DNA of 64,000 nt from Begonia masoniana (GCA_022432975.1 CM039509.1:18613760-18677759); one strand, 5' to 3'. Shown: positions 44,761-56,310, counted from the stretch's first letter. Notes: generated from the letters alone by a model not told the origin. Made by a program: numbers and translations.

Positions 44761-44887
44761 ATCACAGGTACGGTCCCATTGTAGAAGTTCATAAAATAGA
44801 GAACCTTAGGATGAGGGAAAAAGGGATTAAGAGACCTTTAAGTCTAAGCAAATTTTGGGGACAAAATTTCCATTAAGGTGGATGGAA
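44761..44887 (+). other. E 3' untranslated region and polypurine tract
   Basis: GGGGACAAAATTTCC followed by TAAGGTGGATGGAA (44874-44887) matches the pre-LTR block of A and B, so E was made by joining the start of protease to the 3' end. Confidence 0.75.
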
Positions 44888-45838
44888 TGTAACACCCGGC
44901 ATTTTTGGCCAGGAAATTATCCCTCAAATTATTGAACGGGATTAGATTTATATTAATATAATGAATGTTTTGGTGAAATTTGTTGGGATGTTTAGTGGAA
45001 AACTAAACAAAAATATAACCAAAAGAAATCATTTAATTAGAAAATCAATGGAATGGAAGTTTAGGTAGGAATTAAGGTTGGTGGGAGGAAGCCAATGGAT
45101 GAAAGCCAAGTGTCCAGGCTTGTTGAAGAAGCCAAGCCCCCTCTCTCTTTCTCTTCTCTACGTGAAACCCTCCTCATTTCTCTTCTCTGTTTCTCTCCAC
45201 TCCTCTCTGCATTCTCTCTCCCAGATGACGAACGACCATCGAAGCTCCTCCGATCTCCCCAATTTCTTTCTATTTCGCTGCCTAAGGTAGTCATCTACTA
45301 AAGTTAACGAGTTTGGACAAGTTAAATGTTAGTTTTCTTGAAGTTTTAGGGTTAATGTATGATCGTGCATGATGTAGATCCATGGATTGCTGAGGACTTA
45401 TAATCAAAGCTCCAACTCACGGACAACATGTAATTTCATGTGTATAAGTTGGCCCTTAAGGCCCTACAGCATGGAGATACTAGATTTTTGTTCGGGTAGT
45501 TAGGTCATAGGTTATGTTTTAAGTTAAACGTGTTCTGTTTCACGTCTTGCTTTTATTCTGTCGCCTGTATATGTTAAGTTTAAGCATCGTATCTGTTCAT
45601 GCATACACGTTTTTTTTTTAAGTCATGTAAATGTTATAAGCACAAGATTTGAAGTTATGAAAGTTAAAAATGTGAATATAATGTGCGGTTAAGTGTGGAA
45701 TGGGGACTGACATCCTGTCATGTACTCCTGTTGTGGTATGTACTCCTGTTGCGCCAGCTCCTCTACACACTTATACCTTCCTGTCCCGTGAAACGTAATG
45801 TAATGTAATATTAATGTATTTCAAAAGTTCATGCATAG

Positions 45839-46296
45839 TGTCACGGTCCTACTTTCAAGGGACGTGTCGAGACCGTGCGGCACCCAATATAGCACTTGTA
45901 CTGGGTCAGCCAACGAGCGTGCCAACGGCACCGAGTGCCCACTTCGTTAGAGCGAGCTTGTGTCTAACAAGTAAGCAACGAGCGAGCGAGATTATCCGAA
46001 AAGAGCGTCATTGAGTATAGTATGCTTGAGAGTGTGTGTAAAAAGCTTGTTCATTAATGGAGCAGCAAATTACATCGGTGGGTAGGGGGGTCTACGTGCA
46101 GTCATGCCTCTCCCCCTAAAGAGCAATCCGGACCATCTCCACTATAGCAGGAGTAGACATGCTATGTGGGCGAGGAGTCACTTGCCAAAATTGGAAAGAA
46201 AAAGAGTACAACAGAATTACTTAAAAAAGAAATAAATCTACCTAGCAGCATGGGCGGCCATAGGCAACATGCCTTGGACAAGCCCGGACCTTTACA
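45839..46296 (-). repeat. D 3' LTR
   Basis: 458 bp. The sense start is TGTAAAGGTCC; the sense end is ...GGACCGTGACA. Followed by polypurine tract AAATAGGGGAGAA (46309-46297). Confidence 0.93.
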
Positions 46297-46327
46297 TTCT
46301 CCCCTATTTGAGTTGTTGACGTCCTCG

Positions 46328-49033
46328 TCAACTCTGCTTCTGCTTGAAATCTTCAATCATCTTTGTTGAGTCTTCCAAGTCTTCTTGCTTCTCCCAAGAT
46401 ACCTCGTCGTCTCCAAGTCCCTTCCATCTAATCAGATACTCCTGGTACTGTCATCGACCTACCCTGACGTTCCGCTCGGCAAGCACTTCTTCAACTTCTT
46501 TCTTCTTTTTGTGGTTGACGGAAATATTTGGTCTGGTGATGTCGTTCCTCTCTTCATCTTCATCATCTGCGTGATAGGGCTTCAGATTGTTGACATGGAT
46601 GACAGGGTGAATTTTGAGCCATGTTGGAAGATTAACTCTGTAAGAGGCTTTTCCGACTTTCTCCATGACCTCAATAGGACCTTCGTATTTTCTGACGAGA
46701 CGCTGGTCCTTCTTTCCCCGAAAGCGAAGTTGTTTAGGTAACAGCTTAACTAGCACAAAGTCTCCAGCCTTGAATTTCATGGGCCGCCGCTTCTTATCCG
46801 CCCACTTCTTCATATGTTTGGAGGCACGTTCTAGGTAGGCGCGATCTATCTCCGTATTTTTCTTTCATTCTTTGGAGAAGTTATATGCTTTTGGACTCTT
46901 CCCCAAATATGGTTGCTCCAGCGTGTGGGGCATGATGGGTTGTCTCCCGCAGACTATTTCGAACGGACTCATCCCCGTCGAGGAACTCTTCTGACAATTG
47001 AAACAGAATTGTGCTACGTCGAGTAGACTGGGCCAGTTCTTTTGGTTGGTATTGATGAAGTGACGCAGGTATTCCTCAAGTAAGCTGTTGAAGCGTTCCG
47101 TTTGGCCATCTGTTTGAGGATGATAACTAGAGGATACATTGAGACTTGATCCAAGCAAACAGAATAGTTCACCCCAAAAAGATCCAGTGAATCTCGGGTC
47201 TCGATCACTGACAATGCTTTGAGGAATTCCCCACAATTTCACTATATGTTTGAAGAAGAGTTGGGCAGTCGTCTCTGCAGGGCAGTGCTTCGGGGCTGCA
47301 ATGAATGTGGCATACTTAGAAAATCTGTCGACGATCACCAATATCACTTCAAAGTCGTTGGCAGATGGCAAGTTGGTGATGAAATCCAAGGAGACACTCT
47401 CCCAAGGAACTTTCGGTATAGGCAGTGGTTCTAGTAAGCCGGTAATCTTGTTTCTTTCAACTTTATCTTGTTGGCACACAAGACAAGTTTTAGTGTACTG
47501 CATAATGTCAACCTTCATTTGCAGCCAGTAATATCCCTTCTTCAAGAGAGCATAGGTTCGCTGCCACCCAGCATGACCGGCCCACAAAGTATCATGGCAT
47601 TCTCGCAGAAGAGTACGCCGCAAATTATTACTTCGAGGCACATACAAACGGTTTCCCTTAGTGAAGAGTAAGTCATCTTCAATCCAGAATTGCCGAGTCT
47701 TCCTTTCTTTCACTAGCTGCATTACTGCTCGAGCTGCGGGGTCGTCTTGTAAACTGTCTCGGATGCGATCTTTCAACGATCCATTAACTTTACTCGTTTG
47801 AAGTTGAGACAGATAAAAAAGGCTAGCGCACTCAACCTTCCGACTCAGGGCATCAGCCACTCTATTACTCTGGCCTGTCTTGTGCTCGAAGTTAAAATAA
47901 AATTCTGAAATCAACTCGTTCCAACGTGCTTGCTTGGCCGAGAGTTTTGGTTGTTCAAAGAAGTGACAGATTGAGCTGTTATCTGTTTTCACGATGAACT
48001 TCGACCCAAGTAGATACTGTCTCCACATGCGCAGACAATGTACTACGGCCAACATTTCTTTCTCAGAAGCAATGTACTTCTTCTCTGCTTCCTTTAACTT
48101 ACGACTTTCGAAGGCAACAGGATGACCATTCTGCATAAGGACTCCTCCTAAAGCAAAATCTGAGGCATCAGTTTCCACTTCAAATGGCTGGGTGACATCA
48201 GCTAGAGCAAGTACCGGTTCTTGTATCATAGCTTCTTTCAAGTCAGCAAAAGATTTTTGACATTCAGAGCTCCACTCCCAAAGCACTCCTTTCTTTAAGA
48301 GTTCTATTAGGGGTGCAGCTCTTCTTGAAAACCCTTCCACAAAGCGTCTGTAATAATTAGCCAGCCCGAGGAAAGAACGCAATTCAGTGACGGATGTCGG
48401 GATCTTCCAATTTTTGACAGCACTTATCTTATCTGGGTCCATGCGAAGACGACCTTGTTCAACAATGTGGCCGAGGAATTCGATGCTCTCCTGGGCAAAA
48501 GAGCATTTTTCTTTCTTCACATATAGTTGGTTTTCTCTTAGCTTCTCAAAAACCAAACGTAGATGTGCCTGGTGCTCTTCTAGCATCTCGCTGTATACCA
48601 CAATGTCATCGAGGTACACTACCACAAACTTGTCAAGGTATTCATGAAATACCCGATTCATGAGGGTGCAGAATGTTGCAGGAGCGTTTGTAAGTCCGAA
48701 GGGCATTACCAAGAACTCGAAGGCTCCATACCTAGTTACACATGTAGTCTTGGGTTCGTCTCCTTCTGCAATTCTTACTTGATAATAACCTGATCGCAGA
48801 TCAAGCTTGGTGAAGTACTTGGCTTTATATAATTGATCAAAAAGGTCAGTGATGAGCGGAATGGGATACTTGTTGCGCACTGTGACTTTGTTGAGTACCC
48901 GATAATCTATGCACATTCCCAGACTTCCATCCTTCTTCTTTTGAAACAACACTGGTGCTCCAAAAGGTGCTTTAGCGGGTCTGATGAATCCGGCCTCAAG
49001 TAGTTCATCTAATTGTTTTCTTAGTTCTGCTAG
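46328..49033 (-). pseudogene. D pol: RT, RNase H, integrase, chromodomain
   Basis: Frame continues from gag past TAA 49034-49036. Two more stops: TGA 46865-46867 and TGA 46451-46453. RT has [10 protein letters not shown] and the catalytic YLDDIVVYS. RNase H has [19 protein letters not shown] and KTDNSS. The integrase has [37 protein letters not shown] and [13 protein letters not shown]. After the last stop the frame still reads a chromodomain (YLIRWKGLGDDEVSWE) and ends at TGA 46328-46330, so the chromodomain is cut from the rest. Stops fit Trp and Arg codons hit by transitions. Confidence 0.9.
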
Positions 49034-51028
49034 TTATGGCGGAGCCATTCTATATGGGGCTTTTGCAGGGGGTTTAGATCCAGGATTCAGTTCGATTTGA
49101 TGGTCGATGTCCCTTCTTGGGGGTAGCGTCTTTGGTAAACAATCAGGCATGATACTCCTGAACTCTTCTAGGACTTTTGAGATTTCAGGATGTATTACTT
49201 CCTCCTTTTTTGTGTTTACCTCCAATGGGACGACCATGTAAGTTGGATCATCATGTTTTAGCCCTTTCTTGAATTGCATAGCAGAGAGCATCTTTGTGTT
49301 GGTGAGATTTGGTTGTTTAAGAATTGCAGGAACAACGGTTGGATTGTTACTGGTGATTATTAAACATTTCGCTGAGGGCATTGGGATGACTTTATGTTCC
49401 ATCAAGAACTCCATCCCCAAGATAGCATCAAAGTCATCCAATTGTGCTACTACAAAGTCAATGGGTCCTGTCCATGAGCTGAGTTTCAACTGGGCTCTCC
49501 TTACAATCCTGAGTACCGGCATCGCTTTTCCATTAACTGTTTTCATCTTCCCATCATTTTTCTCTAGCTTCAAACCGAGACGGCGAGCTTCTTTTTCTGT
49601 GATGAAGTTGTGAGTGGCTCCCGAGTCTATCATTGTACTTTTAGTGGGTCTGCCATTGATGAAGGATTCCACGTACATGAGACCTTTATCTGGGATTTTC
49701 TTCAATTCTTCCATCTGTTGTTGTACAGCTGACAAGAAAGTCATAGTCCCAACTTCAGCAATCTCAGTGGATTCTTCTTCAACAACTTCCTTAACTGAGT
49801 TGTCGTCGTGAATCGAAGCTTGTAAGGCAGACTTATGCAGACATTCTGCTACTCGATGGGGTCCTTTGCACAGAAAACACGACATAGGCCTATTTTGTTG
49901 TCGTTGGTTATTAGCATTTCTTGGTGCTTCGTAACCTTCTCTTGGGACAAATGGTTTCTTTTCACCAGTTCTTGTGTTCGGTTTCTGAGACTTGGTGGTG
50001 TTTGAACTACTGGGAGCAGTCTTCTTTGGCCCAAGGTTCTCGGAGCTATAATCGAACAACCGCTCTGCTGCGGCAAGTGCACTTGAAAGGCTTTGCACTC
50101 TTTGTTCATACAATTTTGTTCTGGCCCACGGTTTAAGACCCTCAATGAAAGTGAAAATCTTGTCTTTTTCTGACATATCCCTTATATTCAGCATGAGTCC
50201 CGAAAACTGCTTGACATACTCACGAATGCTTGCAGTCTGCTTTAGTTCTCGGAGTAGTCTACGAGCATTAAACTCAACATTTTCTGGAAAGAATTGATCC
50301 TTTAGTTGCCTTTTCAGTTCTTCCCAAGTATCAATCACACATTCGCCAAGACTGATTTCATGATATTTAGATCTCCACCAAAGTTTTGCATCACCAGTAT
50401 GATGCATTGTGGCCAAGGTCACTTTCGAATCATCATCTGTTTTAGTGGCCTTGAAATACTGTTCCATGTCGAAGATGAAATTTTCTATTTCTTTTGCATC
50501 GCGGGCTCCCCCAAAGGGTTTTGGCTCAGGGATCTTCACTCGACTAAATTCAGCAGCAGTAGTAGCCTGGGTCTGACTCCCCATGGCTCTCATAGTCAGG
50601 TTCAGCTTAATGTTGATCTCGACAATCTCAGCCCTGAGAGAATCAAACATTGCTTTGAAGTCTTCGGTCACTTGAGACACAGTTTCAGACAATCGGGTAT
50701 GAGCTAGATCAATCTCATCGACGCGCTCCAGGACCCCGATTATTGTACCTGTGGAACTTTCTCCCGTGTCGACTCCCTTTCCCTTTTCTTGTCGGGATTC
50801 GAGAGTCTCCACCTGATTCAGCAGCTCTGGAATCGGTATGGCGTCTATCCTATTGTGAATAGCCGCAATCTCAGTAGGAAATTCAGACATTTCCTTCATT
50901 CGTTCTTCTATGAATCGAATGTTATCTGGTATGTCTTGCAGATACCGTATTTCTTCTTCCAACTCGACGAGGCGCTTGAGTTAATCTGATGGTGCACTTG
51001 GCCTTTCCATCGCACTCTTCTTCGGCAT
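49034..51028 (-). pseudogene. D gag-protease
   Basis: The likely start is ATG 51028 (MPKKSAMERPSAPSD), followed by TAA 50981-50983; the open frame then runs 50962-49034. The N part is coiled-coil-like. The gag domain has FGGARDAKEIENFIFDMEQYF, LWWRSKY, FFPENVEFNARRLLRELKQ. The knuckle is CFLCKGPHRVAEC. The aspartic protease follows with TMIDSGATHNFI and ILGMEFL. The frame ends at the TAA where close relatives continue into RT. Confidence 0.87.
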
Positions 51029-51056
51029 GATTTCTCACGATTTTTGAGCCAACCTA

Positions 51057-51068
51057 GCTCTGATATCA
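51057..51068 (-). other. D primer-binding site (initiator tRNA-Met)
   Basis: Sense TGATATCAGAGC, one base from the standard, two bases from the 5' LTR. Confidence 0.85.
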
Positions 51069-51070
51069 AC

Positions 51071-51527
51071 TGTCACGGTCCTACTTTCAAGGGACGTGTC
51101 AAGACCGTGCGACACCCAATATAGCACTTGTACTGGGTCAGCCAACGAGCGTGCCAACGGCACCGAGTGCCCACTTCGTTAGAGCGAGCTTGTGTCTAAC
51201 GAGTAAGCAACGAGCGAGCGAGATTATCCGAAAAGAGCATCATTGAGTATAGTATGCTTGAGAGTGTGTGTAAAAAGCTTGTTCATTAATGGGGCAGCAA
51301 ATTACATCGGTGGGTAGGGGGTCTACGTGCAGTCATGCCTCTCTCCCTAAAGAGCAATCCAGACCATCTCCACTATAGCAGGAGTAGACATGCTATGTGG
51401 GCGAGGAGTCACTTGCCAAAATTGGAAAGAAAAAGAGTACAACAGAATTACTTAAAAAGGAAATAAATCTACCTAGCAGCATGGGCGGCCATAGGCAACA
51501 TGCCTTGGACAAGCCCGGACCTTGACA
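51071..51527 (-). repeat. D 5' LTR
   Basis: 457 bp, nearly identical to 45839-46296, indicating fairly recent insertion. Confidence 0.93.
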
Positions 51528-52504
51528 CATAGCATATATATCACTGCATTTCATGTTCTTACTGAGCTCTAGGCTCATAGTTGAACTCCCTGTTGTAGGT
51601 ATGGATCCTCTAGATGAGGATTTTGTGCCTCAAGCTGACGAATAGATGGTTGGTGACATGAGCTTTCTAGGGTGGTTGCGGCAGCCAGACACATTTCTGA
51701 TAAGAGAGAGTGAAGTGTTTATGTTTTTACAATTTCTGTTTGGTGAATTCTTGAAGTTTATGTCAAGTTCTGTACAACTTCTGAGATTTTAAAACTGTGT
51801 ACAGACTCTGTGTTGATATTTTAAAACTATGTTTTGAATCAGATTTTTGAAGTTTGAAGCTTTTTGTATCAAGTGATGTAAACTGTCAAACAGAGAGGTA
51901 GCCGATCGATCGGCTATGGTAGCAGATCGATCGGTGAGGTGTTGCTCTTTTAAAACTGTCGTACATTTTGCCGTTTAAGTTCAAACGTCAAACGTCCATT
52001 CTGCCTTCAAAAATAGTTGCCCATTTTGTTCTGTAAAACAGTCGTCCACGTTCATTCTGCCTTCAAAAAAATAGTTGCCCATTTTGTTCTGTAAAACGTT
52101 TGTCCACGCTGTTCTTTAAAACAGTCGTCCACGCTGCCCTTTGAAAATAGTCGTCCACACTGTTCCTTAAAACAGTAGTCCAGTTCTGCAGTTGTCCACA
52201 GTATTCACCCGTCTAGTAATTGTTTCAAGTATTTGGCTAAATGTTAGTCGTCCATTCTGTTGTCTATTCTGTCGTCTATTCTGCCTGTTATTTTTAAATG
52301 TCCAAAGTCCATTCTGTCTTTCAATTATGTCGTCAATTCTGCCATCTATTTTAAACGTCCAAAGTCCATTCTGCCTTTTATTTCAAACGTCCACAGCTTT
52401 TGTTGTCCACAGATTTTGCCTTTCATTTCAAACTTTCACGGTTACTGCCTTTTATTTTAAACGTCCACAGGCTTCTGTTGTCTACTGTTTTGTTTTGCCT
52501 TTGA

Positions 52505-52725
52505 TTTCAAACGTCAACAACTTCTGTATTTTTGTCGTCCACGGCTTCTGGACTTCTGTCGTCCACAGCTATTGCATTTTTGTCGTCCACGGCTTCTGAA
52601 CTTCTGTCGTCCACAGATTCTGCATTTCTGTCGTCCACAGCTCCTGGACTTCTGTCGTCCACAGCTTCTACATTTTTGTCGTCCACAGCTTCTGCACTTC
52701 TGTTGTCCATAGCTTCTGTCATCCA
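52505..52725 (+). repeat. 24-bp GTCGTCCAC minisatellite in E LTR
   Basis: About eight units of 24 bases, each with GTCGTCCAC(A/G)GCTTCTG or a variant. The left LTR of E has only about three (43383-43480). ORFs through it show an eight-residue repeat and are not genes. Confidence 0.85.
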
Positions 52726-53092
52726 CTGTAGCTTCCCACTGCGTGACTTCCAGTTTACGTTTCCCATTTTATTAAGTCTTCCACTACATGTCTGTCGTCT
52801 ATTCTGCCCTCGGTTTCTGTTGTCCACTCTGCCTTTTATTTAAAACGTCCAAATGCCAGAATCCTGTTTAAGTCGAAGTCAAGTCCTAGTGAAAATCCCA
52901 AAACTGTTTTCATTTCTCCCTGCCTTCTGTTTTCCTGTTGACTATTTTAATTGTCTTCCAGTCTTGAATTTCAGGGGAGGTTTTCTCTGTCAAGGTTTTA
53001 AAAGTAAAAGTTCAAAAAAAAAAAAATAGTCCACGTTTTAAAAATGTCCGGAGTGAGGCCCTTTGACCCTGATCGGGTTTGGGGGCGTCACA

Positions 53093-54730
53093 CTTGCACT
53101 TAGGCAACTTTACCAATTCATATGTATGATCCTCATGCAAAGAATTTATTTCCTCTTGCATGACTTTTTGCCTTTGTGTCTTTTGTTCATGACACATAAC
53201 AAAATAGTATGCACCACCGAATGTCTCATGTTGCATACTATAGATATCTATATGAACAAATCAAGAATCTGATGTCTCATGGAGGAGGTAGATACTCCAA
53301 AACTCAACCTTGTGAGATTTTCATGACAAACAGTGCACGCAAGTCCTCAAATTCGAGTAGCTAAAACTTGGCAAAAATTGCTTCTTGATAAGTGTATGAA
53401 ATCGCTTCTCACTAATGTGACCAAGTCTCTTATGCCAAAATTCAATATCATTTGACTACTCGGTGATATTTATTTCTTCTTTCCATAACTTTGTTTGTAT
53501 GTAGTAAAGAGTATGTATTTTCTTTCCTCTGTCTATAACTAGAAACCAGTGGTGAGCTTCCATTTACTACCGCCAAAATAGTTAACAAAACTTTTATCAT
53601 CTAGCTTACCAGTAGATATCAAATTCAGCAGATACCTGGAACATGTTTAACATATTTCAATGTCAACTCACAGCTTGAATTGGTTTCCAGATTAATATTA
53701 CCAATTCCAACAATGTTTGATGCACCATTGTTTCTTATCTCTACTCGACCATAATCACCACTAGTGTAGGATGAGAAGTATTCACCATGTGACGTAACAT
53801 GATACGAAGCATCAGAATCAATAATCTAAGTACATGGTTAAAGTGTAAAATTCACACTACCTTCATCATAAGCAGTAATCACATCACCATCAACAGCAAT
53901 TGCAGTAGTCTCTGTGTCACTGTTCTGCTCACTATCTTTCCCTCTGCATTGTTCTTTGTTCCATACTCTGTAACTCCTTTTCATATATCCTGGTTTTCCA
54001 CAATGAAAAACATTTAATTATTTTTCCTTTCGACTTAGATCTCCCTCTAGATGAACCCTTTTTATCTTGATCTTTTCTTTGGCTTCGACCATGTCTTTTT
54101 TGTTTCTCACTAACAAAAGCACATCCACTAGAAGAATGACTCGAATCCTTTCTTCTAACTTCCTCATTAAGTATACGATCTTTAACTATATCCAGAATTA
54201 ATTTACCATCTGGCGCTGAGTTGCTAACTGTATTCACAAGTGTTCCCCAACTATCTGGCATAGAACTAAACAAAAGCAAAGCATGTAATTCATCATCTAA
54301 TGTGATACCCATACCCAGCAGCTGATTCACTGAACCTTGAAACTCGCTCATGTGCTCCTTGATACTACGTCCATCCACAAATTTCAAATTCACTAGCCTT
54401 TTAATTAAAAGCTTTATTCTAAATACTCCAACTTTCAAACAGTGACTCTAATTTCTTCCACATTTGATCAGCTCTAGTCTGTGTAGCAATACGGTGAAAC
54501 ACACTTGCATCAACCCAACATCTTATATAAGTAACACATTTTTGATGCATCAATTCCGAATCTCTAATTGTCTTGCATCTCGATCTCGTTGCATCCCCAT
54601 CAATTGGCTCATGAAGATCTTTACAAAAAAACATATCTTCCATCATAGGTTTCCACATATGATAATTGTCAGACTTCAATTTTATCATGGAGCAAGAATC
54701 CTCAGCTATTTTAATTCACACAAGAAATCA
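53093..54730 (-). pseudogene. H gag, protease, integrase start fused to RT start
   Basis: Gag begins near 54690 (MIKLKSDNYHMWKPMMEDM), shifts frame near 54430, then LVNLKFVDGRSIKEHMSEF and GKLILDIVKDRIL (54438-53932). The zinc knuckle has decayed: the ligand His and last Cys read as Tyr. The protease active site reads DSDASYHVTS (near 53791-53825) instead of DSGA. The integrase finger HKRLGHISEKR..CVHC is present, then after GGAYYFV the sequence jumps to SHEQKTQ-like HEQKTQRQKVMQEEINSLHEDHTYELVKLPK, the start of RT. The integrase core is therefore deleted. Confidence 0.8.
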
Positions 54731-54802
54731 AAAAATTAAAATTAAAATCACAAACTTTATTGACCGTGGTGAAATCTGAACAAACTTGACATCTAGCAAT
54801 TT

Positions 54803-54815
54803 GGCTCTAATACCA
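54803..54815 (-). other. H primer-binding site (initiator tRNA-Met)
   Basis: Sense TGGTATTAGAGCC, one change from the standard, next to the 5' LTR start (on the plus strand) at 54818. Confidence 0.85.
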
Positions 54816-54817
54816 CT

Positions 54818-55464
54818 TGTTAGGGGAAACAGTCTATAAAATTGGATTACGCAGCAGATAAATTCATTTTTTCCTCTTTGTGTGATTAAAATAGATTATT
54901 ATATCAATTGATAATACACCACAAAATAAATCAAAAAATAATGAGACACTGAATTTAACGTGATTCGACTATGTGCCTACGTCGACGGGACTAAAATCTG
55001 ATTTGATCTTCCACTATTAAATAATGGGTACACAATAATCATTTCTAAAATAAACTAGAAGAAACAATAGCAAGAGCGATTAATCTCGAGAATCAATATT
55101 CTCAGCAAACAAGAGAAAAATAGAGTGATATCACCAACCGACTGACAACACAATTTGTGTGACTTTTACTTTTCAATAATTAGAATCGATAGAATTGTAG
55201 ATCTCGTCGACATGAAGAATACTCTGAAATCTTGACTGAAACGGAGAAGAATCGATCGTTTCATCTTGCACACAAAGATTATAAAATTCGAAGAAAAATC
55301 CTTTTTTTTTCTTATCTTTCTCTCTAAACAAATCTCACTTTTCAAATTCTCTCTATATCTAATTTTTTTGTCTTTAATCCCATTTTAAAACTCCTTATCT
55401 CTATCTCTTTTTATTTATTTATTTTACTATATGGATGACCTCATAATAGAGGTGGAACCCACCA
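54818..55464 (-). repeat. H 5' LTR
   Basis: 647 bp, visibly diverged from 29377-30028 in substitutions and small indels, consistent with H being the oldest element of the nest. Confidence 0.82.
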
Positions 55465-56310
55465 CATATTTTATGCATTGAATTGCATCATTATTTTTAA
55501 AAGTCTATTTTGGTGAGTTGTCACCGATGAAAAACTTGACGGATTCTGTCACTAGCACGTCAGTAGTTTTACGTGTATGTATGTACGATTTACACATTTA
55601 CCATTAGTGCATGATTTTTGTATTTGATGCGTGGTCTTCTTCTTGTTGATAGGTTTGATTTTTAATTTATTTGTCTTCAAGTCAACTATCATACTTAAAG
55701 TATTCATCTTATTTTTTAATATATTCAAGCGATAAACTAGATACCTGTGAATTATGTTGTCCAAATTCTATTTTAGCATTGAGTGAAAAGTTTGTTGCTT
55801 GACAGAAGTGATGGAACAAATAATAATTTTTTTACAATATCAACCTATTTTAGAGTTCAAGAGTTATATTTATATATATTATGCCATAGACTCAAAAGCT
55901 CATATTTTACTTCAATAATGAACGTAAATTTTTTACCAAAGGATTTTTTACCCATAAGTATTTTTCTTGTAAATCTTAATGTTTGTTTTTCGTTTTTATA
56001 TTTGCAATTTGCATTTATTATTATTAAATATATGATAGAACTTTTCTTTAGGTCATAAGTTTTTGCTTTATTTGTTTTCAAATAGTTCTTTATTTGCGTT
56101 GCAATGCCATTATGTATGACGATGAGTCATGTAATATTCTTGTTATTGTGATTTATTAGTTTGTGATTATAAATTCTTAAGAATCTTAAATGACCTTTTG
56201 ATGCTCAATACTTTTTTGATGTACCAATTGTAGAGAGTCATTTATGATGAAAGTAAAAACAGCTAACATTTCGAGTTATTCATAGAATCTGTAACCTGAG
56301 GCACTGAAAC
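55465..56310. other. AT-rich sequence without recognisable gene
   Basis: Contains short AT-rich ORFs only. It is the continuation of the H target site, up to the Cassandra insertion (target duplication GAAAC at 56306-56310). Confidence 0.5.

Larger units (their letters stand above)
45839..51527 (-). mobile_element. Galadriel-like chromovirus D, inserted in E 3' LTR
   Basis: Short LTRs 45839-46296 (458 bp) and 51071-51527 (457 bp), TG...CA, perfect target duplication CATAG (45834-45838 and 51528-51532). Minus-strand gag-pol is one frame with four stops and no frameshift. Clade is judged from gag (CFLCKGPHRVAEC, FGGARDAKEIENF) and a classical chromodomain; medium confidence in the clade, high in the element. 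Confidence 0.93.
45095..51645 (+). promoter_or_regulatory. E 3' LTR spliced-leader architecture with in-phase ORF, split by D
   Basis: Exon 1 is open from ATG 45095 to donor CTAAG|GTAGTC (exon end 45286; 64 codons, MDESQVSRLVEEAKPP...). Exon 2 45378-45429 follows acceptor GATGTAG; its donor is decayed (ACAT|GTAATT). Exon 3 51599-51645 follows TTGTAG and ends TAG (MDPLDEDFVPQADE). Element D lies in intron 2. Joined lengths 192+52+47 give 97 codons including stop, with both junctions in phase. Expression and coding status are inferred only from pattern. Confidence 0.5.
32448..53092 (+). mobile_element. Gag-only non-autonomous Tekay-derived element E (TR-GAG type)
   Basis: Left LTR 32448-33664 plus 42823-43583 (first ~180 bases missing), internal 43584-44887 (1304 bp), right LTR 44888-45838 plus 51533-53092. 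A primer-binding site and polypurine tract are present; only a broken gag and the first residues of protease remain. Tekay element C sits in the left LTR, Galadriel-like D in the right LTR. It is inserted in H; no target duplication can be tested because the left end is lost. Confidence 0.85.
44888..53092 (+). repeat. E 3' LTR, split by element D
   Basis: Segments 44888-45838 and 51533-53092, about 2.5 kb. Starts TGTAACACCCGGC, ends GCGTCACA. It has a TATA-like AT block (44947-44965), leader exons, CGATCGATCGGCT words (51900-51940), the GTCGTCCAC minisatellite and a 13-base A run (53014-53026). Confidence 0.88.
29377..55464 (-). mobile_element. Ty1/copia element H (Tork-like), split by nested insertions
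   Basis: LTRs 29377-30028 and 54818-55464 are clearly related (same GTCTATAAAATTGGATTACG start block). The flanks TATAT (29372-29376) and CATAT (55465-55469) differ by one base and are the likely target duplication. Coding strand is minus: gag, protease and integrase start lie at 53093-54730, RT-RNase H at 30060-31240. Between them sit Cassandra, E, C and D. About 85 codons of RT are missing at the insertion and most of the integrase core is deleted. Confidence 0.85.

Noticed and set aside
52507..52843. Repetitive serine/threonine or arginine-rich ORFs of 70-106 codons
   Set aside because: They translate the 24-bp minisatellite in E; the eight-residue period is the DNA repeat.
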